From an uncultured Bacteroidia bacterium (GTDB lineage Bacteria > Bacteroidota > Bacteroidia > Bacteroidales > UBA932): DNA of 45,322 bases. Below are positions 1 to 6,832 of this stretch, piece by piece. The stretch is taken from assembly GCA_902774045.1 (NCBI GenBank), contig CACYGW010000019.1:1-45322 (forward strand). Direction: 5' to 3'. Below the pieces are notes generated by a model, which did no database searches, was not told the DNA's origin, and worked only from the letters and a program-made list of their open reading frames with translations. The position numbers were made by a program, and so were the translations under genes. Each line of letters begins with the position of its first letter. The first letter of the stretch is position 1.

Positions 1-3
1 TCG

Positions 4-35
4 CTACTTTATTGAAACCGTTTTCAATAAAGTAG
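4..35. repeat. Perfect 14-bp inverted repeat
   Basis: Arms CTACTTTATTGAAA (4-17) and TTTCAATAAAGTAG (22-35) are exact reverse complements around a 4-nt spacer. There is no T-tract on either side, so it is not a typical intrinsic terminator. It could be an operator for a dimeric regulator, or the end of a repeat that continues beyond the window edge. The surrounding stretch 36-130 is AT-rich and holds no gene that I can see. Confidence 0.6.
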
Positions 36-133
36 TCATAAATGCAAATAATTCAAACGATTATATAGTGTTTCACCAACCGAAAATGGCAATTATATCA
101 ATTATATTCTGGACCCCAACATTATATAACAGA

Positions 134-157
134 AAAGGGATTCCGAAGAATCCCTTT
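134..157 (-). terminator. Intrinsic terminator of the tRNA-Lys pair
   Basis: On the minus strand a 10-bp perfect stem (AAAGGGATTC / GAATCCCTTT) is closed by a stable TTCG tetraloop and followed by a T-rich run (TTTTCTGTT). It lies 4 nt past the 3' end of the tRNA-Lys(CTT) gene, so it most likely ends the tRNA transcript. Confidence 0.8.
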
Positions 158-161
158 CTTG

Positions 162-234
162 TGCTCCCTCAGGGGCTCGAACCCTGGACCCCAACATTAA
201 GAGTGTCGTGCTCTACCAACTGAGCTAAGGAAGC
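162..234 (-). tRNA. tRNA-Lys (anticodon CTT)
   Basis: This is a 73-nt cloverleaf on the minus strand without encoded CCA. The acceptor arm GCTTCCT/AGGGAGC pairs, with one T-G wobble. The D arm has TAGCTCAGTTGGTAGAGCA. The anticodon stem CGACA/TGTTG holds loop CTCTTAA, giving anticodon CTT, which reads AAG. The T arm is CAGGG-TTCGAGC-CCCTG. It is the second gene of a two-tRNA transcript, 11 nt downstream of tRNA-Lys(TTT). Confidence 0.93.
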
Positions 235-245
235 AGTATGTCTTG

Positions 246-318
246 TGACCCGTTCGGGGCTCGAACCCGAGACCCCCACATTAAAAGTGTGATGCTCTAC
301 CGACTGAGCTAACGAGTC
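246..318 (-). tRNA. tRNA-Lys (anticodon TTT)
   Basis: This is a 73-nt cloverleaf on the minus strand. The acceptor is GACTCGT/ACGGGTC, the D arm TAGCTCAGTCGGTAGAGCA, and the anticodon stem TCACA/TGTGG carries loop CTTTTAA (anticodon TTT, reading AAA and AAG). The T arm is TCGGG-TTCGAGC-CCCGA. It is first in the transcript, about 30 bases downstream of a consensus Bacteroidetes promoter. The two Lys isoacceptors are divergent outside the invariant positions, so this is not a recent duplication. Confidence 0.93.
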
Positions 319-347
319 TTTCCATCCCCGGTTCAAAATCGGGATTG

Positions 348-379
348 CAAAGGTATAGAGTCTTGCGCAAACTTCCAAA
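348..379 (-). promoter_or_regulatory. Bacteroidetes promoter for the tRNA-Lys pair
   Basis: Minus strand: -33 box TTTG at 379-376 and -7 box TACCTTTG at 355-348, with box centres 26 bp apart. This is the spacing described for the primary sigma factor of Bacteroides. The start of transcription is expected near 341. Confidence 0.8.
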
Positions 380-489
380 TATTTTTTAAAAAATTTTACC
401 CACCTGCGCCATTTACTTTGATTTAAAAATTATTGGAGTTAATTTTGGGAATAAAACTGAACTATCGGACTAAAACTAAAATAATTACT

Positions 490-1929
490 ATGGCAAGAGC
501 AAAAATATCAGAGAAGATAGGTTATGGTTTCGGGGACTTCGCATCCTCTATGTTCTGGAAAATTTTCTCCTACTATCTCCCCATTTTCTACTCTGACGTA
601 TTCGGTCTAAGCACCGCCCACGCTGCCACCCTGCTGCTGATCACAAAGCTGTACGATGCAGTATCGGACCCTCTGATGGGTATCATCGCGGACAGGACAA
701 ATACAAAATGGGGAAAATATCGCCCCTATCTGCTCTGGATTGCCATTCCTTTTGCCCTGATTGGTACTTTCTCGTTCTTTGTGCCAGACGCCGGCTATTC
801 CACCAAACACATCTACGCCTATGTAATGTATATCCTGATGATGACCGTGTACACTGCCATCAACGTACCTTATGGCGCAATGCTGGGAGTTGTAACCGAT
901 GACTCCAAGGAAAAGAGCGTATTCTCATCGTTCAGGATGTTTTTTGCCTACGTGGGAAGCTTTGTGGCAATGGGAATCTTCCTGCTCTTTGAAAAAATGG
1001 TAATCGGTCAGCCGGTTTTGGTGGATGGTGTCCCCAAACTGGACGATGCCGGCAATGCCGTCCTGGCCAAGGGTGTGGGTGATGCCGCCCCTATGCAGTG
1101 GACGCTTGTAGTTGGCATTGTGGCAATTATCTGCGCCATACTGTTCATCTGCTCCTTCCTGCTTACGCGCGAGCACGTTAAGGTAGAGAAGCCCAAGGGA
1201 GAGAAACAATCAATCCGTAAAGACCTTAGCGCCCTGCTTCACAACGGCCCCTGGTGGCTTCTGCTTGGTGCCGCAATAGGCCAGCTACTCTGCGGCTCTA
1301 TCCGCGGAGGCGCTGCAGCCTACTACTTTGCCAATATCCTTGAGGCAAACATCTGGCTCACCTGCGCAATCTACCTTATCATTGGCGAGATTGGCCAAAT
1401 GATGGGAGTAGTGCTGGCAGTACCGTTCTCTGTGAAGTATGGCAAGCGCAATACCTTTGTAGGAGCGATGGCGGCAGTAATCGTATTCAGCACGCTGATA
1501 TGGTTTATTCCGGTCGATACTGCCGCAGGCCTGCTTCTGCTGGTTGCCCTTCAGATACTTGTTAGCCTTGCAATAGGAGTATCCGCCCCTCTTACCTGGA
1601 GTATGTTTGCCGATGTTGCAGATTATTCAGAGCTTAAGAATAATTCTGCCTCTACAGGTCTTATCTTCTCTTCATCATCCATGGCGCAGAAGTTTGGCGG
1701 CGCAATTGGCGCCTGGCTACTCCTTACGATAATAGGTGCATTCGGATACAATAAAGACCTTGCCGTTCAGGCCCCCGAGACTCTGGGCGCCATCAAGGCT
1801 GTTATGAGCTGGATTCCCGCAGTGGGTGCTTTGATATCCATAGGCTTCCTTTCTCTCTACCCGCTTACTACGGCTAAGATGAAGGAAATCCAGACGGAGC
1901 TCTCCGCTAAAAGGCTGTCATCTGTTTAA
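490..1929 (+). CDS. GPH-family sugar:cation symporter (MelB/XynB-like MFS transporter)
   Basis: The product is a 479-aa polytopic inner-membrane transporter expected to import a glycoside, pentoside or hexuronide with Na+ or H+. The N-terminus MARAKISEKIGYGFGDFASS is the GPH signature. It is followed by SDPLMGIIADRTNTKWGKYRPYLL, split here across the loop after helix 2 (D-P-x-x-G and the K-W-G-K-x-R-P motif), and about 12 hydrophobic segments. The frame opens earlier at a TTG (433), but homology begins at ATG 490, so I use that start. It converges with the GDP-mannose pyrophosphorylase gene, overlapping it by 23 bp at the 3' end. The substrate cannot be inferred, because no glycosidase is adjacent. 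Confidence 0.88.
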   Translation: MARAKISEKIGYGFGDFASSMFWKIFSYYLPIFYSDVFGLSTAHAATLLLITKLYDAVSDPLMGIIADRTNTKWGKYRPYLLWIAIPFALIGTFSFFVPDAGYSTKHIYAYVMYILMMTVYTAINVPYGAMLGVVTDDSKEKSVFSSFRMFFAYVGSFVAMGIFLLFEKMVIGQPVLVDGVPKLDDAGNAVLAKGVGDAAPMQWTLVVGIVAIICAILFICSFLLTREHVKVEKPKGEKQSIRKDLSALLHNGPWWLLLGAAIGQLLCGSIRGGAAAYYFANILEANIWLTCAIYLIIGEIGQMMGVVLAVPFSVKYGKRNTFVGAMAAVIVFSTLIWFIPVDTAAGLLLLVALQILVSLAIGVSAPLTWSMFADVADYSELKNNSASTGLIFSSSSMAQKFGGAIGAWLLLTIIGAFGYNKDLAVQAPETLGAIKAVMSWIPAVGALISIGFLSLYPLTTAKMKEIQTELSAKRLSSV

Positions 1930-2953
1930 TAGCCTGGTCTTCTGAGAGTTTACAAACCAGGAGTTTGCCGTCCTTAAGGGAAACAATGCTATCCTTAAGG
2001 CCTTGGAGCACTATCTGCTGCCCTGCCGGCACGTGGACTATGCAGCCGCTGCAGCCAAAGAGGCGGGCATCGCCCACAACACAGTTTCCGTCAGCATCGG
2101 CCAAAATATGCTCCTTGACGGCCACCCAGGTTCCAAGGTCGCTCCAACCAGGGTTGCAGGCCACCACATAGATATCCGGGGATTTTTCCATTACTGCGTA
2201 GTCAATAGAGATTTTGTCGCACTTGCAGAAGTGCTCCTTTAGAGCCTCGTTCTCATTTTGCGTAAATAGGTGAGGTTCAATTAAGTCCATTACACCGCAG
2301 ATTTGCGGGGCGTATTTTTGGAGCTGTGCGTTGATGGTTGCTACGTTCCAGATAAAGATGCCGGCGTTCCAGAGGAAGTTCCCGGCCTTAAGATAAGCCT
2401 TTGCGGTCTCCAGGTCCGGTTTCTCCTTAAACTCCGATACCTTTACCACCCGGCCTTCGCTCAGGGCCTCTGCACAGATATAACCATATCCAGTTTCCGG
2501 TCTTGTGGGTTTTATGCCGATGGTTACTATTTTCCCGGTTCCGTCTACCGCGCCCAAGGCTTCCTTTATGGCGGCAGAGAAGGTGACGGTGTCTTTAATA
2601 AGCGCGTCTGAAGGGGTAACCACAACGTTGGCCTTGGGGGCTACCTTGGCTATCTTGCGGCAGGCGTAGGCAATGCAGGGGGCTGTGTTGCGGCCCTCAG
2701 GCTCTGCAAGAATGTGGTCTGCGGGGATGCCGGGCAGCTGCTCCATCACCACGGGAACATACCTTGCCCCTGTAACCACCCAGAAATTCTCTGGCGAAGC
2801 CACGGGCAAAAAGCGCTCTACCGTCATTTGAATCAGGGATTTTCCGGTGCCAAGCACATCTATGAATTGCTTTGGATAGTCCGGTGTGCTTATGGGCCAG
2901 AGGCGGCTCCCTATGCCGCCGGCCATTATTACTATGTGGTTATTCTCTTTCAT
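1907..2953 (-). CDS. manC: Mannose-1-phosphate guanylyltransferase (GDP-mannose pyrophosphorylase)
   Basis: This 348-aa cytosolic enzyme makes GDP-mannose from mannose-1-P and GTP, feeding GDP-sugars (mannose, fucose) to surface glycans. The nucleotidyltransferase signature IVIMAGGIGSRLWPIS lies at residues 8-23, with the substrate loop KQF. Further motifs are EPEGRNTAPCI, VTPSDALI (metal-binding region), ETGYGYI and the FKEKPD motif near residue 175. It lacks the C-terminal isomerase domain of bifunctional ManC/AlgA, as is usual for the short Bacteroidetes form. It lies 12 bp downstream of folE on the same strand, so the two are probably cotranscribed. Confidence 0.92.
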   Translation of the reverse strand: MKENNHIVIMAGGIGSRLWPISTPDYPKQFIDVLGTGKSLIQMTVERFLPVASPENFWVVTGARYVPVVMEQLPGIPADHILAEPEGRNTAPCIAYACRKIAKVAPKANVVVTPSDALIKDTVTFSAAIKEALGAVDGTGKIVTIGIKPTRPETGYGYICAEALSEGRVVKVSEFKEKPDLETAKAYLKAGNFLWNAGIFIWNVATINAQLQKYAPQICGVMDLIEPHLFTQNENEALKEHFCKCDKISIDYAVMEKSPDIYVVACNPGWSDLGTWVAVKEHILADADGNCVVGDARLFGCSGCIVHVPAGQQIVLQGLKDSIVSLKDGKLLVCKLSEDQAIKQMTAF

Positions 2954-2965
2954 ATGGGGGTGTGA

Positions 2966-3556
2966 TTATTTCCCGATGAGCTTAAGGAATTCGCTTCTGG
3001 TCCTTAGGGACTTTAGGAAGGCTCCGGAGAAGGCCGACGTGGTTGTAACAGCGTTGCTCTTTTCTACTCCACGAACCATCATACAGGTATGCATGGCCTC
3101 TATTACTACCGCCACTCCAAGGGGATGAAGGGCCTCCTGAATGGCATCCCTAATTTCTATTGTAAGCCTTTCCTGAACCTGGAGCCTGCGGGCGTAGGTT
3201 TCTACTACGCGGGCTATCTTGCTTAGGCCGGTTATTTTGCCGTTGGGAATGTAGGCTACGTGGGCTTTTCCTATGAAGGGGAGCATATGGTGCTCGCAGG
3301 TAGAGAAGAGTTCTATATCTTTAACCAGAACCATCTGCTGATACTGCTCGTCAAAGAGGGCAGATTTTATTATCTCCGTGCCGTCCTCCCCGTATCCCTT
3401 GGTAAGGAATTGGAGGGATTTTGCTACGCGCTCCGGGGTCTTTAGCAGACCCTCGCGGGAGGCGTCTTCTCCCAGAAGGGTAAGTATCTCCTTGATGTGA
3501 GACGCTATCTTTGCGGTTACTTCCTTATCGTAAGAATCTTCTCTATTGTAAGCCAT
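2966..3556 (-). CDS. folE: GTP cyclohydrolase I
   Basis: This 196-aa enzyme converts GTP to 7,8-dihydroneopterin triphosphate, the first step of folate (and possibly queuosine or pterin) synthesis. The zinc-site motif [18 protein letters not shown] is present, followed by [20 protein letters not shown] and, near the C-terminus, HTCMMVRGV, which supplies the second zinc Cys. Length is typical of the FolE family. The start ATG at 3556 is supported by the normal N-terminal helix spacing. It is first in a two-gene unit with manC. Confidence 0.95.
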   Translation of the reverse strand: MAYNREDSYDKEVTAKIASHIKEILTLLGEDASREGLLKTPERVAKSLQFLTKGYGEDGTEIIKSALFDEQYQQMVLVKDIELFSTCEHHMLPFIGKAHVAYIPNGKITGLSKIARVVETYARRLQVQERLTIEIRDAIQEALHPLGVAVVIEAMHTCMMVRGVEKSNAVTTTSAFSGAFLKSLRTRSEFLKLIGK

Positions 3557-3671
3557 CCTAAATTAATGATTATTATTTATTTGCAGCCATTATAGGGCTT
3601 GGTATGGGAGTTGTAGTAAAATGCTTGATTACAACGCCTGCAAAAATAGGTATTTTTTTAGAAAATTTATC

Positions 3672-3679
3672 TATCTTTG
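3672..3679 (+). promoter_or_regulatory. -7 box (TATCTTTG) upstream of the DUF2795 gene
   Basis: An exact TAnnTTTG sits 28 bases before the ATG at 3708. No good TTTG is seen 26 bases upstream, only an A/T-rich stretch. Confidence 0.6.
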
Positions 3680-3707
3680 CGCCCTATTAAAATTTAAAGA
3701 GATATTT

Positions 3708-3929
3708 ATGTATTGGACACTTGAACTCGCCGGTAGCTTGGATGATGCACCGTGGCCGGCAACTAAAGAGGAACTGATTGATTATGCAACCAGATCCGGC
3801 GCTCCCGAAGAAGTAATAGAGAACCTTCAGGAACTTGATGAGGAAAACGAGGTCTATGAGAGCATAGAAGACATTTGGCCGGACTATCCCACCAAAGAAG
3901 ACTTCTTCTGGAACGAGGAGGAATATTAA
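3708..3929 (+). CDS. DUF2795-family small acidic protein
   Basis: The product is a 73-aa, very acidic cytosolic protein. The first 20 residues are MYWTLELAGSLDDAPWPATK. The ELIDYATRSGAPEEVIENL segment forms the helical DUF2795 core, and an E/D/Y-rich tail ends in NEEEY. The open frame extends further 5', but the ATG at 3708 follows the -7 box and matches the conserved N-terminus of this family, which is widespread in Bacteroidetes and has no established function. A strong terminator follows 38 bp after the stop, so it is monocistronic. Confidence 0.8.
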   Translation: MYWTLELAGSLDDAPWPATKEELIDYATRSGAPEEVIENLQELDEENEVYESIEDIWPDYPTKEDFFWNEEEY

Positions 3930-3966
3930 TTCGATTTCTGATTGAAAATCAATAATTTAGAAAAAC

Positions 3967-4003
3967 AGGAGGTGACTCATAAGTGAGTTGCCTTCTTTTT
4001 TTT
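3967..4003 (+). terminator. Intrinsic terminator after the DUF2795 gene
   Basis: A 13-bp stem (3967-3979 with 3984-3996, all positions paired in RNA when G-U is allowed) closes a TAAG loop and runs into eight T residues. It sits between the DUF2795 gene and the GNAT gene, both on the plus strand. Confidence 0.85.
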
Positions 4004-4032
4004 ATTTGTATATTCGCAAAAACTTACAGCAT

Positions 4033-4539
4033 ATGCACTTAGAAAAGAACAGAATTATAAGGGCCGCCAGGGAGGAAGACATAGAGGTCATTATGGCGGT
4101 ATTAGATGCCGCACGCTGCATTATGCGCTCCAGCGGAAACCCCAGCCAATGGCCGGACGGCTATCCTACAAGAGAGATGATAGAAAAAGATATCGCCGGC
4201 GGCTTTGGTTATGTAATAGCGGACAGCCAAACCACAGTGGGCTACTTTGCATTCATACCATCACCGGACCCCACCTACAGCATAATCTACGACGGAGCCT
4301 GGATAGACAACCGCTCCTCCTACCACGTAATACACCGAATAGCCAGTTTCCCCCACGCTCACGGCATCTTTGCCAGCATGATGGAGTTCTGCCTTCAGAG
4401 AGACAAAAACTTAAGGATAGATACGCACCGCGACAATAAGATAATGCAGCACAACCTGCAAAAACACGGCTTCTCCTACTGCGGCATCATCCACCTGCTA
4501 AACGGAGACGAGAGGCTGGCATACCAAAGAATTCCCTAG
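4033..4539 (+). CDS. GNAT-family N-acetyltransferase
   Basis: This 168-aa protein has the GNAT fold layout: an N-terminal RAAREEDIEVIMAVLDAAR helix, a central beta region (GYVIADSQTTVGYFAFIP), then HRIASFPHAHGIFASMMEFC (acetyl-CoA site helix, with an unusual A-H-G-I in place of R/Q-x-x-G/A). The C-terminal NLQKHGFSYCGI matches the usual GNAT tail Y/L-x-x-x-G-F. The ATG at 4033 is chosen over the longer frame because the upstream part overlaps the terminator stem. The acceptor substrate is unknown. Its stop is one base from the stop of the convergent phosphodiesterase gene. Confidence 0.82.
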   Translation: MHLEKNRIIRAAREEDIEVIMAVLDAARCIMRSSGNPSQWPDGYPTREMIEKDIAGGFGYVIADSQTTVGYFAFIPSPDPTYSIIYDGAWIDNRSSYHVIHRIASFPHAHGIFASMMEFCLQRDKNLRIDTHRDNKIMQHNLQKHGFSYCGIIHLLNGDERLAYQRIP

Positions 4540-4540
4540 A

Positions 4541-5365
4541 TTAATTATTTTTACATAAAAAGAAAGTTTCAAATGCAGATTCAATAGGCACACCGCGCCA
4601 CAGGGCCGGCTGCTCCAAGCCCAGAGCATACAAAACGGTAGAAGCCACATCGTACTGATAGCAAACAGGAATCTCGTAGCCCTGTTTTACCCCGCGCCCG
4701 TATATCACCAGAGGAGCAAACAAATCAGAATCCACAGGATTCCCGTGCCAGGTCTTGTGCCCGCCGTGGTCGCTGGATATGATAATAAGTGTGCGGTTAG
4801 CAATCCCGGCCTGGGCCACGGCATCCTTAACGGTACCTATCGCCCTATCCAGCTCGTGTAAAATATTATAATAATCCGGGGTATACCACCCAAGGGTATG
4901 CCCGGTATGATCCGGATAATCCCAGGTAAACACTCCCAGACGAGGCTTATTCTCCATAATATAATCCGCCACAAAATGAGCCTCCTCTAAAATACCGTCC
5001 ACATCGCCCCGGAAACCCCGAAAAACATCTACCGATGCTGTATCAACCACATATTTAATTCCGTCCCACTGCCATGTAGCGGCCGTAACTGCATCCGGGC
5101 AGGCCTGCTTAAGCGCAGTAAACACCGTAGGAAACTGCCCCTGGGCGGCAGAAGTAAAATGTGGAGCCTTGGAATCCCATTCAATGTACCCGTGCACCTC
5201 CGGCCCGGCCCCCATGAACATCGTGGCCCAATTGACGGCACTGGACGTAGGAAGTACGGAACGCTTGTGGGTAGTCCAGGCCCCCAGGGCAATCATCTCC
5301 CTAAGATTAGGCATAAGCGAATCCGGCAGGGCAAAAGCCACGGTATCTATGGCAGCCCCAGCCAA
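4541..5365 (-). CDS. Alkaline phosphatase-superfamily phosphodiesterase, N-terminus probably missing
   Basis: At least 274 aa of a type I phosphodiesterase/nucleotide pyrophosphatase (AlkP superfamily). Metal-site motifs are seen: W-D-Y-P-D-H-T-G-H around residue 150 and S-S-D-H-G-G-H near residue 200. The nucleophile region appears as TSSAVNWATMFMGAGPEVHGY. The only start codon in frame is a TTG at 5365, yet the frame upstream still encodes conserved PPYDHVILLGFDG (about 5366-5407), including the metal-ligand Asp. That frame stays open to 5491 with no ATG, GTG or TTG. So the real 5' end, and any signal peptide, appears to be lost where the SIR2-TIR gene begins on the other strand. Either this gene is a 5'-truncated relic, or a rare start codon or small indel is involved. 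Confidence 0.65.
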   Translation of the reverse strand: MAGAAIDTVAFALPDSLMPNLREMIALGAWTTHKRSVLPTSSAVNWATMFMGAGPEVHGYIEWDSKAPHFTSAAQGQFPTVFTALKQACPDAVTAATWQWDGIKYVVDTASVDVFRGFRGDVDGILEEAHFVADYIMENKPRLGVFTWDYPDHTGHTLGWYTPDYYNILHELDRAIGTVKDAVAQAGIANRTLIIISSDHGGHKTWHGNPVDSDLFAPLVIYGRGVKQGYEIPVCYQYDVASTVLYALGLEQPALWRGVPIESAFETFFLCKNN

Positions 5366-5413
5366 ACCATCGAACCCCAGGAGAATAACATGGTCGTAAG
5401 GAGGATTTGATGG

Positions 5414-6832
5414 TTGGCCGACAGTGCCGGAATTCCTTACGCAAGACAGCCAAGGGCGGAGTTCAATAAATCCTTTAGGGAAGGCTTCGAACTAGACGTA
5501 TTCTCTGACAACTACGTACTCATTATAGGCCCCGAAGTAATTCTTAAAAAGACTCCGGACGCACCGGATGGGGACATCAACAAATATCTGCTGTCCATAG
5601 TGAACGCATCCTCGGGCAAAGATTACTCTTCTTTCACGGACATAACTGCAAATAACACAGATATAGACCCCTTCAAGGAAGACCCTATAAAAAGCATTCT
5701 GAATACCCGTAACTTCGTGTATGACACAGAAGATATGGAGGCCTCGCTCAAGAGCCTGCTTAGGACAAAACGCTTCAGGATGGTTCTCACCACAACCGTT
5801 GACGGCTATCTGGAAGCCCTGATGAGAGAAATCTGGGGAGACAGCCTAAGGGTGGTGAACATTTGGGACAAACGCTCGATGGACGAGTTTGGAGACGCGC
5901 TGTCCAGACAGGGAGGCCGCAAACCGCACTATCAGCCCACACTGTTCTATGTGTTTGGAAAGGCTGTTACAGATAAAGGAAGCGTACCCAAGCCCTACGT
6001 TAACTCAGACAAAGAGGCAATAAAGGTAATAGAGCGCTGGATGTACATGCAGTCACAGAAGCATCCGGCTTTAAAATGCATTCAAGGGAAGAAAATCCTG
6101 GCCCTGGGATGCAAATTCGACGACTGGTTCTTCCGCTTTTTCCTCTACGTAATAATTCACGACTTTAATCTGTTCCACAACGGAGAAGTTGCTTTTATAC
6201 CTGATTTATCAGACAAATCGGACACCAAGCTGCGCGATTTCCTTAAACGGATGAAGGTGCACAACCACGGTGACGCACGTGAAATTATGGCCAAGATGGC
6301 AGAAGCGCTTAAGGGAGACTTCATTGCAGATTTCCGCGAGCAAAGAGGAGTCTTCATTTCTTACACCAGCCGTGACGGAAAAGACGCGGCTCAATGGCTG
6401 TTTGCCAAACTGATTTCAAGGGACATAAAGGCCTGGATCGATGAGGCCGCAGACCTGCCGGCGGACAATTATAACAAAGCCATCCCCAAGGCTATCGACA
6501 ACGCGGCTGTCTTTATTCCAATACTGACAAAAGAAATAATAAACGACCTTAAGGCTGTGGGAGCCGATACGCTAAGACAGGAAAATCCCCAGATAGGCCA
6601 CTACTATTTTGATACCGAATGGACATCGGCCAAAAATGCCGCCGCCCAGGGTAAATGCAGAATCCTTCCCCTTGCAACCGACGGTGTAAGCCTGCGTGAC
6701 CGCGAGACTTCGCGGCTTCTGGAGTCCTTCTACGGAGATATCTCCGGAATGGACCTGGAAGAATCCGGACTGGAAAAAGTATGTGAACGAATTCAACAGC
6801 TCATAAGCAAACGTTATGAATCCAATGAATAA
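5414..6832 (+). CDS. SIR2-like / TIR domain fusion (putative anti-phase defence NADase effector or signal generator)
   Basis: This 472-aa cytosolic protein should be read as a putative anti-phage gene. Residues 30-250 match the layout of SIR2_2-type folds: VLIIGPEVI, LTTTVDGYLE, LFYVFGKA and ILALGCKFDDWFFRFFL. The usual catalytic Asn of T-T-N-x-D is Thr here (about 128), and the usual His of H-G is Phe (about 181), so NAD cleavage by this domain is doubtful. Residues 312-425 form a TIR domain: GVFISYTSRDGKDAAQWLF, AWIDEA and YYFDTEWTSAKNAAAQGKC, with Glu402 in the position of the TIR NADase catalytic Glu. The start is TTG 5414, 9 nt after an AAGGAGG box (5398-5404). No internal Met occurs before residue 108. 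It overlaps the next gene by 17 nt, which indicates translational coupling. Confidence 0.82.
   Translation: MADSAGIPYARQPRAEFNKSFREGFELDVFSDNYVLIIGPEVILKKTPDAPDGDINKYLLSIVNASSGKDYSSFTDITANNTDIDPFKEDPIKSILNTRNFVYDTEDMEASLKSLLRTKRFRMVLTTTVDGYLEALMREIWGDSLRVVNIWDKRSMDEFGDALSRQGGRKPHYQPTLFYVFGKAVTDKGSVPKPYVNSDKEAIKVIERWMYMQSQKHPALKCIQGKKILALGCKFDDWFFRFFLYVIIHDFNLFHNGEVAFIPDLSDKSDTKLRDFLKRMKVHNHGDAREIMAKMAEALKGDFIADFREQRGVFISYTSRDGKDAAQWLFAKLISRDIKAWIDEAADLPADNYNKAIPKAIDNAAVFIPILTKEIINDLKAVGADTLRQENPQIGHYYFDTEWTSAKNAAAQGKCRILPLATDGVSLRDRETSRLLESFYGDISGMDLEESGLEKVCERIQQLISKRYESNE

Noticed and set aside
169..378. 69-codon minus-strand frame over positions 169-378
   Set aside because: It runs through both tRNA-Lys genes and their promoter and is not coding.
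433..489. Longer start for the GPH symporter at TTG 433
   Set aside because: The first 19 residues have no family likeness, and the conserved N-terminus begins at ATG 490.
5410..5469. ATG at 5410 with ideal spacing from the AAGGAGG box
   Set aside because: It reads only 19 codons in a different frame; the SIR2-TIR frame can only start at TTG 5414 or a rarer codon. It could matter if a one-base indel is present.
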